From Labia minor (taxonomy: Eukaryota; Arthropoda; Insecta; Dermaptera; Spongiphoridae), in contig OY720348.1 in assembly GCA_963082975.1 (NCBI GenBank), forward strand, positions 73,991,719 to 74,055,718: DNA of 64,000 nt, in the 5' to 3' direction. The translations under genes were made by a program, and so were the position numbers. A model generated the notes under the pieces. That model worked only from the letters and a program-made list of their open reading frames with translations, did no database searches and was not told where the DNA came from. Positions 25,071-35,639 of this stretch are shown here, one piece after another (within the stretch, counting starts at the first letter, position 1; each line of letters begins with the position of its first letter).

Positions 25071-25814
25071 TTCTCAACTTCACTTGGCGTCTGTCTCTCT
25101 GTCTGTCTGTTCGCTCGTTTGACAAATTGAAATCGATTTTTCATCTTCTTTAAATTGAGATAGACTTTAGAAAATTTTTATAGATATTTCAATGGATCCC
25201 TAGAGGTATAGAAGAAATATATTATGATTAATTAATTATAATATAATTAGGGATTAATTACTTTTAGTAACTAACTCCTTTTGTATTGCTCCGATTAATT
25301 TTTTTCAACGGATTCTGAAGCATAATTAAAGATTTCGGGATAGATTTTCCTTTTGAACGTAATTAAAAATATTTTATAGCATTAAAATTAATGACGAATT
25401 CTTATTAATCAGCTGATGTAAAGGGGGGTTTTCTCCTCAAATGGCATAGAGAAAAAGATCCTTTTTGATATTTGTCCCCGAGAGAAATGAAATAAAAAAA
25501 TATAAATATAAAAAATTTTTATAAAATAACGTTTTTCTAATGGACTAAAAGAAATAAAATAATTTTTCTATAAGCCTGACAAAGTTTATGGATGAATTGC
25601 TTCATATTCAACGAAAAACGTTGGGCTCATTTAGTTTGATTTATTTATATGAAAAATCAAATCAAATTTTTGTAATAATAAAAGTTTTATTAAACACATA
25701 AACTGACATATTTTTTTATCATGAAATAAAATTGATAGGTTAAGAGCTAAGAAATTAATCTTTTATTATTTTTCACTGTAATATACTTATATCAGAGTAT
25801 GTATCAAAATTTAA
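25071..25814 (+). repeat. Compound interspersed repeat (family C/B), copy 3, cut by a LINE
   Basis: Starts TATAACGTGTTTCTCAACTT with the GTCTGTCTGTTC microsatellite; the foldback arm begins at 25527. It stops abruptly at 25814 inside the loop (GTATGTATCAAAATTTA), exactly where the retrotransposon fragment begins. The right arm is missing. Confidence 0.72.
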
Positions 25815-26640
25815 CGTCCAACGGATTTCTTTACCCGGAGAGTGAGGGTTTCCTAATGACCATACAAGACCGAGTAATAAGAACAAGGAATTATGAGAAG
25901 TTTATTTTAAAACAAGGTCTTGAGGATAAATGCAGGAAATGTTGGTGAAAGTATAGAGTATATTATGGGTGGATGTCCCACATTAGCAGACAATGCTTGC
26001 TTAAAAAGACATAACCAACTGGGAAAATTAATTCATCAGCACCTAGGATTAAAATATGGACTACTCGATGCATCAACACCACCACATTACACTAATTTCA
26101 TACATTCCAGCTCCAGTGGTTGAAAAGAACAACCTAATTTTATATTGAGACAGACCTGTTCTCACCGACAGAACCATTGACTGCAATATAGGCCGGAATC
26201 CTCCTTATCAATAATACCAACAAAACAACCATTCTAGTTGAGATAGGGGTTCCTCTTACCCATAATATAAAAAAACGGAAAAAGAGAAGAAAAATAAATA
26301 CAAGGAACTTGCTATCCAACTGAAGAACATTTAGAAACTGGACACTGTAACAACCTGTCCTCTCGTGACGTCAGCGGATGGTGTCGAATCACCCAACTTG
26401 GAGAAAAATATTGAGGAGCTAGGATTGCCAAACACCATATCAGAGCAAGTTTAGAAGGCAATAATCCTGCAAACATGCCAGTTGGTCCATTGAAGATTAT
26501 CTGGAGGATCGTGTGTGTCAGGATGAACTAACTCCCTTCGACCATCGACCCAGCCTAGCCCTTAATGAGATCCGAAAGGTATAGATCAAATTCTTCCAGC
26601 TGAATAAGGTTCGGATAATAAGAATAATAATCAGTAATTA
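25815..26640 (+). pseudogene. Retrotransposon C-terminal fragment with CCHC and restriction-like endonuclease domain
   Basis: Frames shifted against each other read NGFLYPESEGFLMTIQDRVI, RTRNYEKFILKQGLEDKCRK, SIEYIMGGCPTLADNACLKR, LASTPPH-type linker, TILVEIGVPLTHN, NKYKELAIQLKNI, then TTCPLVTSADGVESPNLEKN. This matches the C-terminal part of non-LTR retrotransposons that carry a zinc-knuckle and a restriction-like endonuclease fold (R2/R4-type), as I know them from other arthropods. The usual RPDI metal-binding motif is read here as AGIL. At least two in-frame stops and two frameshifts are present. The copy is 5' truncated and dead. Confidence 0.72.
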
Positions 26641-27000
26641 AATAGAGAAATATTTTTATTAAAAAAGTGAATAATGATAATTATATCCATTCATCTTAAT
26701 GCTAATAGCTACTTCAATTTATAGCCTCATTAAATTAATATTAATTTGATATATTTGTTTGGATATATATTATATTATTATTTATATCAAAGTAATTAAA
26801 ATGTTTCTTGAGTTTTGTTTAATTATTTTTAAATTTAGCAATGATAAAACAGACAAAAACAAATGAGATTATCCATTTTTCTTGTTCCAATTTGAATGTT
26901 GCCTTTAAAAGACACTTTTAATATTTTGCAAAATCATTGAAAATTCATTAAACATCAAGAAATAAATTCATCAAGGATTTATTTCACTTTCTCTATGATT
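26641..27000. other. AT-rich stretch, nothing recognised
   Basis: Between the LINE fragment and the DINE-like copy; no continuation of the interrupted C/B repeat was seen. Confidence 0.4.
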
Positions 27001-27609
27001 ACGATCTCGCCAGAGATAGTATTGCGATCACGAAAACTTTCAATGTCAAGATTTTGATGTTTTTATAGGTTTTGAAGGTCCCTGAGTCATTTTCACTAGG
27101 GTTCAGAAAAATGTCTCTCTGTGTGTGTATGTGTGTAGACAAGATTACGCAGAAACGGTTTGAGCTAGAATTATGAAATTTGGGGTTCATAGGGATTATT
27201 CCAAATTCGTAGTTTTCTATCAACTTTGGAGAAATGTAGCTCAACCGGAATAGGGTCATTACCTACAACGTTTTGATTTTTTTTCCTCTAAACTGACCGT
27301 AAAAAAAAAGATATAGGTTTGATAATTTTTCACTTGTTTAAAAATTGTATAAAACTGCTATATATAGAATTTCAGCTTGATTGAATCACTGAAAGTATCA
27401 GAATTAATTTTTCAACACTGCAAATCTTACGCGCCAGTACGTGACGTGGTGCCATCAACAAAGAGCCAAACACGCGCTGTTTTAATAAATATTATTTATT
27501 AATTTTAATTTATAATTTATAATTAATTAAATTTAATTTAAATTTAATACAAAATATGTTAGTTAATCCAATTCAAATTGCGAGATAGTCGAGTGGAGAC
27601 ACTCCAGCT
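27001..27609 (+). mobile_element. DINE-1-like element, essentially full length
   Basis: The most complete copy. In order: ACGATCTCGCCAGAGATAGT, GATTTTGATGTTTTTATAGG, a GT microsatellite (CTCTCTGTGTGTGTATGTGTGT), GGTTTGAGCTAGAATTATGA, CTCAACCGGAATAGGGTCAT, AACTGACCGTAAA, the hairpin TTTCAGC...CACTGAAA, the CGTGACGTGG palindrome, an A/T-rich stretch, the inner GCGAGATAGT and the terminal CGAGTGGAGACACTCCAGCT. No open frame of its own; the 86-codon minus frame at 26999-27259 is chance. Confidence 0.88.
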
Positions 27610-28466
27610 TATTTTCATCCGAAACTCTTTCCCTTCCCGTAACCACCCGTTTTTTATTTAATTTATGGTATTTTTGAAAATTACAATGTAACCATTTTAT
27701 TTTTTAGGGATTACGAGTGATGATGGGGATTGAGCTCACACAAATGGGGAAAATTATTTTTTGCTAATTTTATTAGAATAATTAATAAAGATATAAAAAA
27801 AAGAAATAATAATAATAATAATAATAATTCAATTCTCACTTTAGGTTAACTATGTATTCATGTTGCGAGGAAATAAATTTTTATTACTTCGAATTAAATT
27901 TCGTGTCTCAAATAAAAGTCGGTGGCATCCAATCATAAAACTTGAAGCACGTTTTAAATTAATAAATAATTAAATAAAAAAAAAGAAATATGAATGAATG
28001 AATTATGAATTTTAATTTAATCGCGCTGGGTCATTAATAAGTATAAAATCCAAGTGGTAAATTGCTGGAGAAATGGCACAATGATTGCTATTAGGGGTGG
28101 TAAATAAAATTCTCCAAATGTTCCTGTGTAAATAATCATTAACGAGTAGGACTGAACAAGGTTCTTTCATTAATCCGGTAGGTGATACACCGCCAGTTCT
28201 TTCCCAAATGGTTTTCGTTCGTATAAATAGCAGATAATAAATAAAGCCCATTAAAATCCCCTGTCTCGATTCGATGGAAATTCATTAAATTATTATTATA
28301 GGGAATTTTATGCTTTTCATGATATTCAAATAATATTTATTTAATTGGTGATGATTTACAGTCCAGGAAGTCAATTAATAACAATTATCTAAATTTATCA
28401 ATTAAATTAGTATCGTAATGATTGAGGAACAACAATATTATATTCCATTCAGGGAAAATAGAATAG
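27610..28466. other. AT-rich stretch, nothing recognised
   Basis: Includes an (AAT)n run at about 27806-27828. A minus frame at 28012-28251 (SPTGLMKEPCSVLLVNDYLH) has no known relative. Confidence 0.4.
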
Positions 28467-28472
28467 ATTTAG

Positions 28473-29331
28473 TCGGGGAATCGGGGTAAATTACCCCAAA
28501 TGGGGTAAAAATGAAACTTTTGTGAGTGAAAAGTATATATTTTTAATTTGCTGTTTTATAAACCTGTTAGTTCTTTTTACAATCTCGCCAGAGATAGTAT
28601 TGCGATCACAAAAATTTTCGATGTTGAGATTTTGATGTTTTTATACGTTTTGAAGGTTCCTAAGTCATTTTCACTAAGGTTGAGAAAAATGTCTGTGTGT
28701 ATGTGTGTAACGGTTTGCGCTAGAATCATGAAATTTGGTATACGGGAATTATTCAATTATTTCTATCAACTTTTGAGAAATGTAGCTCATTCGGAAGAGG
28801 GTCATTACCTACGAGTTTTGATTTTTTTTCCTCTAAAGTGACCGTAAAAATAAAGATATATGTTTGATCGTTTTTCAAATGATTAAAAATTGTATAAAAC
28901 TGCTATATATAGAATTTCAGCTTGATTGAATCGCTGAAAGTAGCAGAATTCCTTTTTTTAACACTGCAAATCCCACGCGCCAATACGTGACGTGGTGCCA
29001 TCAACAAAGAGCCAAACACGCGCTGTTTTAATAAATATTATTTAATTAATTTTAATTTATAATTTATAATTAATTAAATTTAATTTATATATAATATATG
29101 TGTTAATTAATCTAATTCAAATTTGCGAGATAGTCGAGTGGAGACACTCCAGCTAATCTTATTTTATTATTATATTTTTTAGTTATTGTTTTCTTTTCAA
29201 AATTATCATGGTGGGGGAGGGCTCTAATAGGAAAGATGCTAACAAGAGTTCTTTTTTTTAGCTCTTCACCATGGGGTAATATCAACTTAAACAAAAATAT
29301 TTTGGGGTAATGATTAAAAAGGTGACCGCTG
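28473..29331. mobile_element. Small hAT-like element interrupted by a DINE-1-like insertion
   Basis: The right end reads GGTGACCGCTG, the inverse of CAGCGGTCACC. The left end is worn (GGGGAATCGGGGTAAATT) but matches the better preserved copy at 57911, which starts CAGCGGTGGGGAACCGGGG. ATTTAG (28467-28472) before it and ATTTAGAG (29332-29339) after it look like a degraded 8-bp target duplication. Without the inserted 576 bp the element is about 280 bp and non-coding. Confidence 0.6.
28579..29154 (+). mobile_element. DINE-1-like element, near full length, nested in a hAT element
   Basis: From ACAATCTCGCCAGAGATAGT to CGAGTGGAGACACTCCAGCT. The microsatellite is short and the segment TAGACAAGATTACGCAAA is deleted. 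The flanking sequence continues on both sides as one repeat whose uninterrupted counterpart is at 57911-58110. This fixes the insertion point right after TTTTTAC and right after CCAGCT, with no target duplication. Confidence 0.88.
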
Positions 29332-29339
29332 ATTTAGAG

Positions 29340-30398
29340 TGATTGAAAATTTAGTTATTGATATATTTTCAACCCTAAAATGAACAAAATCACAAAAATT
29401 TACAAAAACTATATGTAGACCATCTCGAAATAAAATTAATAATTATTAATAATTATGTATCTTTTTTTATAAACAATTCATTAAAAAAAGAGGCGCATTT
29501 TTTACCGACCGACGATAGTAAGGGAGGTATTGTTTTAAAAGAGAGTCACAGCCTTCCATTGATACATTCGGTGTTGTTTCATATTGAATTATTAATTTGC
29601 TTAATGCATATTCCAGTAATTATATTATCTATTATTAAAAGATTACCTCCCATTGGCAATGAATTGTTTACTATCTATTAAATGAATAGTAGGTATTTGT
29701 GTACTTTAACCAATCTATAAGGTTTACTCTTATTTATAATGCCAAAAAATTTTTATAGAATATAGTTTTTATTATATATTTTTTATTTATTTATTTATTT
29801 TCGAATTTTCAAAGTACAAAACTTTGAGGTGAACATTGTAGAGGGTTGAAATTTCTTTCATCAACTTCATTGTAAAGTTTATCTCGTTAACCTTTGGCAA
29901 AATATCGTTTTAAAGTCTTGAGCGTCAGAGTTTCCAAATTGTGCTTTTATTTTTTTTTTATAAATTTTCTGTTTTTGTAAAAATATTCAGATCGAATATA
30001 CGAAAGTTTACAATATAATAATAATATTTACACACATAGAGAAGAAAATTTATTTGCTGATTATTTTGGAAACCAAAAAAGAAAAAAAAAGTATTTTGTC
30101 TTGTTAGAACAAAACCCCACTAATTTGTAGTTAATTATTAAGTTATTTTGCAACTAATTAAGCTGGAAGAGTATTTAAACTTGCAAAAGTTAAGTAGATT
30201 TACGGATTCTAAAAGCTTGATCTCTTTTTCTAAACAAATCTCAAATAAATCCTTTTCTCTGGTGATCCATTAGTTAGATTATGTATCCGTAAGATAAATC
30301 TCCATTTTATTGATTTTTTTAAAATTTTATTTTCGAATTATATTAGCCATATTATATGTATGAAGGGGTTGAACTTTTACTAATTATATATTTATATG
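29340..30398. other. AT-rich stretch with one family-I scrap
   Basis: 29503-29535 (ACCGACCGACGATAGTAAGG) resembles the end of the family-I repeat at 23930 and 46250. The rest is A/T runs and no gene. Confidence 0.4.
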
Positions 30399-30762
30399 TA
30401 AAGGGTCTTTCAATAAGGACGGGTCGATGATAAAATTGAATAAAACAAGATGTGTGTGAGATATTAACGAAATTTATTTTTTATTTGAAAGGCCCATTTA
30501 TGCCATTATGGATGGAATATGACATCGTCTATTCTAGACTTTGAAGGGCCACCGCGTCTGCCGTAAAATGGGCGCAATGCGTGCAACGTTCGCACTAACG
30601 AACACTCATTTTGAAAATAAATTTTCATAATTTGCACATGCTGCTCAACTGTGTAACTTGCCATGGTGATTTGACATCAATGACTGAATCAGAAAAAACA
30701 GATTTGACAGATGGCCGCCACAGATTATTAACTTCGACCCGTCCTTGTTGAAAGACCCTGTA
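30399..30762. mobile_element. Mariner-like non-autonomous element (MITE) with TA duplication
   Basis: The element is 30401-30760, 360 bp. Inverted termini AGGGTCTTTCAATAAGGACG on the left and, reversed, AGGGTCTTTCAACAAGGACG on the right continue to GGGTCGA on both sides. Each end is bordered by TA (30399-30400, 30761-30762), the target of Tc1/mariner transposons. It retains the start of a transposase gene. Confidence 0.85.
30506..30664 (-). pseudogene. Mariner-type transposase N-terminus (helix-turn-helix), truncated
   Basis: ATG at 30664 on the minus strand, 52 codons to a stop at 30506. It starts MASYTVEQHVQIMKIYFQNE and runs to LRPFYGRRGGPSKSRIDDVI. This is the N-terminal DNA-binding helix-turn-helix typical of a group of arthropod mariner-like transposases (usual form: ...TLRALRPIYGR...P...TIRRLV). 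The catalytic domain is deleted, so the fragment cannot cut DNA. It could still bind the termini if translated. The frame is open over the whole remnant, which suggests recent deletion. Confidence 0.75.
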
Positions 30763-32283
30763 TAATATATAGAAAAGGTTGTGGACTGCACATTGCTCAA
30801 TCCAAATTGACCGAACCGGTTACAATAGAACTTTACCCCATTATTCTTATCTATATCATTAGGAATTTTATCGCTATTTAATCAAATAACTGAAAAACTA
30901 ATTTCTAAAAACATATATTCATCTCAAAATAGCTTCGCGGTGCTCAGGAAGTCTCAATTATGAATGAGAAATTTATTGATCAAGTTCATTATTTATCTTT
31001 TTTCGTATTTCATAAAGTAGAGTTTTAAAATTTTAAAAAATGCCTGAGTTATACGAATCCAGTATTTTTTAGAGAATTTAAAAATTCGTGAAATAAGAAA
31101 AACTTTCTGCTATTATGTATATTATACCTCTTATCGTAACTGGAACCTGATTTCTTCTCCTTTCATTTTCATCTCTGAACTTCGCATCCATTAATATGAA
31201 CTGGATAATATAAACTGGAGTAAAAAGAAAATTCTGAATCAAATAGATATTACTAAATTACTATAATATTTAATTTAAAAATTAATAAAAATAAAACAAT
31301 ATTAGAGAAAATTTATCCTAGACTGATGATAAAAATGATGATTTGGCTACATATGAACCTATTTTTTTTTTTAATCTAATAAAAGTTCAATAAAAGTTTT
31401 AAATAAAATAAACACAAATCCATTCCATCTAGACTCAAATATTTTAAGTTATAAAAATTATAATTAATTAATTATCCTTCAATAAATAAATAAAGAAAAA
31501 AGCAAATTTGTATTTTATAATTAATTCAAACCTGATATGTTTACTTCAAATATAAACATTAATAAAAGTAAAACGATATAAATCAAACTTTGCTTTTAGT
31601 CTATATAATTTATATATTAATGAAGATAGAGGAAAGGGAAATCCGATATTTTATATATATATATTAATTATATAATAAAATTCTCACCCTTTCATTTAAC
31701 TTTATATTTATTTAAGTTTAAAATTAAAATAAAGGAAAACGATATACTAAATAGAATTATTGACAAATGAAATATGATGAAAGTGTAGAGAATACAAAAT
31801 TTACTTTTCGAGAATGATATAGAAAATTAGAAAAGCAAAGATTGATTTTCAATATATTCCTTTTTTAATAAATCTAAATTCAAGTCAATATAGATATATA
31901 CGATAAAGTATAAATAGTTAAATAAATGAGATTATTTTCAGAACAAATAAAATTTGATATAAATTCCATTTAAACAATTCTATAATATATTAGACGAGCT
32001 TGATATAATAAATATAGTTTTAACTCTTATTAACTGAATTAAATATCTTCATTCACTTAATCTATTTTTATTATATATATATTTTTCAAATCATTGTTTT
32101 TTAGTTTAAATTGATATAAAGCATTATCCTCATAAGCTCTGTACAGCTATAAATAATATTACAACACTTAACATCAAAATAACAATTTCCCGATAAAATG
32201 ACTTTTTTCATAATTGGAGGCATATTTGAATGTCAGTCATTCACATTTTAGCCAATTGAAACCACTCGCCTGCTCCATCAACA
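30763..32283. other. AT-rich stretch, nothing recognised
   Basis: No reading frame above 60 codons and no repeat matched inside the window. Confidence 0.45.
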
Positions 32284-32599
32284 TCTTTGAACCAATAAAA
32301 AAAAACCTCCGACTTTGTACGTCCTACACAAGGACAACGCCTATCAAGCCGGTTATATCAATGAGGTGTCCTATAATCAGTAGAACGGGTCCTCTCCACC
32401 TTTACCTTGATTTTCTTGATCGAAGGTGCTATGAAGTAGCTTTTCCCCAATGTTGTTCCCGGAGGCTGGGTGTACTCCGGTCCATAGACCCCAGCTAAGG
32501 AAATTCCCTTGCCAGGCCGGGACTTGAACCCGGGACCATGTGAATGGGAGGCAGGTTCGTTACCTACACACCCAATGGCGCCCTTTCTTTGAACCAATA
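32284..32599 (-). mobile_element. tRNA-derived SINE with 14-bp target duplication and T tail
   Basis: The body is 32298-32585, 288 bp, read on the minus strand. It is flanked by a perfect 14-bp duplication, TCTTTGAACCAATA (32284-32297 and 32586-32599). The 5' part GGGCGCCATTGGGTGTGTAG serves as the A-box region. The B box is GGTTCAAGTCC (32520-32530), two changes from the tRNA consensus. The body includes GGGGTCTATGGACCGGAGTA and GTGGAGAGGACCCGTTCTAC and ends GTCGGAGG followed by a T run. RNA polymerase III transcription is expected from the boxes. Frames of 79 and 94 codons across it are incidental. Confidence 0.88.
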
Positions 32600-33775
32600 C
32601 ACTTATTAATGATAATTATAATTAATTGTTTTCAAGAAAACAAATTAAAATTACATGAAAGCCAGTAGAATGATATGTGGTTTAATTCTTAGGTTCGACT
32701 AATACAAATAAAATTGAAAAGCTCGAATGGGAGATGTAATATAATATATTAAATCCGTAAACAAGTGAGAATTCCATCAGCATTTCATGATGACACCCTC
32801 TCCAAGGGATAGAGAGGGAGAGAGGCTCATAATCGAGTTCCTTTGTATTTTACCATGTAAGGTTGTAAGGTATCCAAAAAGGGTGAGGGGCTTCATTTTA
32901 GTGCTAAATTGCTTAGTACAACATTTCATCTTTTCAGGGATTTAATGTTCCTATTGAAATTATAACATTTAATAGAAAATTTCTGTCACCAAGTATAATT
33001 GAATTATAAAGAGAGTGCATTTATATTTCTTATATAACCATAAATCGCAATTTCATCGATTACATACATACATATCTCACTTTATATAAACCAAATAGCA
33101 CTCCCACCAATGCCATTATCCCTTTTTCGTTTACATAACAAAAAAAATAATACATCCAGTAAATGTGTACTATCAAAATACTTTCAGAAGATGAAAAACA
33201 CCACAGCAGAAAGGTTCAGTTACTTCTTTTCTTAATTTATTTCAGGCAAATGGTTTTAAAATCTTTGAAAAAAATGGATTTCCAAGATACTTTATTGATG
33301 ACAAACTATTTATCTTAATAAGAGGTTCAAGTGCTATAAAGAAGCTTTTATGTAAACATCCCTAAAAATACAACGGAGGGGTTCCTAGTGAAAGGGGTGT
33401 TTTTTCACGTTGCATAAGATAAAAGTTTAAATGTGTTCACAGTGGTAGACAACTATTTTTGTCTGAAAAAACTTAACATCACTTGTACATTAATAAGTTC
33501 ACATTTCTCTTCAAATGGTTTAAATAAGAGACTTTCATTTACCTATAACTAAAAATCTTATGTATGATTCATTTAGAAATATTTTAAATTTTAAAAAACA
33601 ATTACTCTCTGTTTTAGAATCATAATATATAATATTTTTAATTTAATGTCTTTTGCATTCATTTGCACCATTTAGTTATTCTAAATTATTTGAATTGTTC
33701 CTAGACTCTGGGTCATCCTTCGTTTCCATCCAAAATTAATTTAAGTTTGATATTTTCTCAATACAGAATCTATGA
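32600..33775. other. AT-rich stretch, nothing recognised
   Basis: No frame, repeat or RNA signal that I could support. Confidence 0.45.
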
Positions 33776-34051
33776 TTAGTTTTTCCACAATTCCGATGGT
33801 TTGAGCAGTATTGTTTCACGCAAACGTTACATAACTTCCTTGTAGTATTCCTTGACAGTACGATCTGTTGGCAAGTACTTATGAGGCACCACGCCAATGT
33901 AATCGAAGAAAACAGTGAGCAAAACCTTCACATTTGATCAAACATGCTTGCTATTTTAAAGCAAAGTAGAATCGCCGAATGCCACAGTCAACATTTTAAG
34001 TGCGTTGGAGCACTTTATTCCATTTTTAACTCCAAATTTTATACAGATTCT
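33776..34051 (-). pseudogene. Mariner transposase relic with internal deletion
   Basis: Minus strand. The N-terminal part reads RICIKFGVKNGIKCSNALKM and continues LTVAFGDSTL, a mariner helix-turn-helix. After a stop and a short bridge the catalytic core appears: SNVKVLLTVFFDYIGVVPHK, YLPTDRTVKEYYKEVM, stop, RLRETILLKPSELWKN. The aspartate in VFFD is the expected second catalytic residue. About a hundred codons between the two parts are missing, as is everything from HHDNAPAH on, which holds the third catalytic residue. No clear terminal repeats remain. Confidence 0.8.
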
Positions 34052-34593
34052 TTAAAAAATCGAAGAACACACAAAAACGTGACTAAATTTTAAGTTGTTA
34101 AAAACAAACTACTAATCCAAAATGGCTGATAATGTCAGCCTATGAGAAACGTATGTGTAACAACTTAACAAAACAAAAATTTCGATAATCGAATGTACAC
34201 AGCCGGCGAAAATTCAAAATTTATCTTTTCTTTTGAACAGACTTCGTGTATATATATGTAAAGTTATAAAAGATGGCTTGGTAAATGAAATTCGAATTTT
34301 TAAAAACAAATAGAATCTATTATAATTTTAATATGATACATGACTAATGAATTATGATATTGGTACCTAAAAACAAATAGAAATCGAATTTTCATGTCCA
34401 ATCTCACAGGTTTTTCAATATATTATACAATACAATTATTGGATTAGATATTTTATAATTATTTAAATTTGGCTGTTGTCTTGGCGTTCTTGATGCAATT
34501 CTATGATGGGTGGGACAGTCGCTTTCCAGTGAGATGCGATTGTGATGCGCTCTACACTCTAGTGGCAATTTCAAATTTACATATATATATATA

Positions 34594-34835
34594 TCTTATA
34601 TATAAAATTCTCGTGTCACAAAACTTTGAAATTATACTCCTCCGAAACGGCTGGACCGATTCTTATGAAATTTTTTATGCATATTCAGTAGGTCTCAGGA
34701 CATGTCAGACTTCTTTCATTAAACCGGTAATTGCTAAGGTGTGTCCAGGGGGTGGTATTTAATTAAAAATAGTTTAGTTACAATGCTAGATCATAGAGGC
34801 GCTGGTGGCGATAATTTGAGATCTATATATTTCGT
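34594..34835 (+). mobile_element. Helitron 5' end fragment (family E)
   Basis: Begins TCTTATATATAAAATTCTCG, then TGTCACAAAACTTTG, CTCCTCCGAAACGGCTGGAC and ATTTTTTATGCATATTCAGT. The first two bases are TC and the base before is A, as Helitrons require. This leader is common in arthropod Helitrons. An inverted copy is at 40846-41076. The 3' end is not present here. Confidence 0.65.
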
Positions 34836-34865
34836 AATAGGAGACTCAGAAACAATACCGTTTCA

Positions 34866-34938
34866 TGACTAAACAAGCTAGCGCGCCATCTTATGACTTT
34901 GCACCCTCAGTTCGAAACTCGCAAAGGCACATTTTTTT
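34866..34938 (+). mobile_element. tRNA-like SINE head fragment
   Basis: AAGCTAGCGCGCC, then ACTTTGCACCCTC and AGTTCGAAACT (B-box-like, 34909-34919), then GCAAAGGCAC and a T run. Arranged like a tRNA D-arm to T-arm, but too degraded for a tRNA. Confidence 0.4.
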
Positions 34939-35639
34939 AAGTATTATATATTTTTTTTACAAATTTATTAATTTTTATTATTTTAATATTTTATTAAATT
35001 ATTTTATTTTATTAAATTAAATTTTATTATTAAATTTTATTTTATTAAATTATTAATTATGTCAATTAATTTTATGTGCATAAATAAACATATATAAAAA
35101 ACTATATGATTAATTGAAATATTGTAAATATTAGAAAAATAAAAATAAAAATATAAATATTAAAAACATCTTTTTTATTGTATTCTTTGCGCTGCTAAAT
35201 GACAACATGTTTATATCAAATTTTTAAAAATTAATTTCTGGGTTTATTGATTAGATATTAATAAAATTTATAGTCTATGAACAGAAATGAAAAATTCTAA
35301 AGTCACTTTTGGATTCTAGAGGACATGAAACGCGAATATACGCAAAAAATTTAAATTCTGAGCAATGTGCAGATAAAAATCTGTTTATATATATATTGTA
35401 TTTACAATATCTCAATTGATCTTATTGGTCTTTTAAACTTTGAAAACATTCACATTACGGCTATAATTTAATACTATTAATTTTTAAGATTATGTGAGTA
35501 AATCATTTTAATTAAGAAAATTTGATCTCATTTGATTTTCACGTAAGATTTTAATATATATTTTAATATTATTTTTATAGTAGTTTAGTGTTATGCTAAT
35601 TTCTTTATATTATACTTTTATTTTGTTTACTTTGTTTTT
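34939..35639. other. AT-rich stretch, nothing recognised
   Basis: Repeated TTATTTTATTAAAT-type sequence at about 34975-35060; no gene. Confidence 0.45.

Noticed and set aside
32500-32585. Possible tRNA gene on the minus strand
   Set aside because: A/B-box spacing is tRNA-like, but there is no acceptor stem and the segment heads a repeated SINE with target duplication.
32358-32597. 79-codon frame containing GPGFKSRPGKG
   Set aside because: Translation of a SINE; the peptide is the B-box region.
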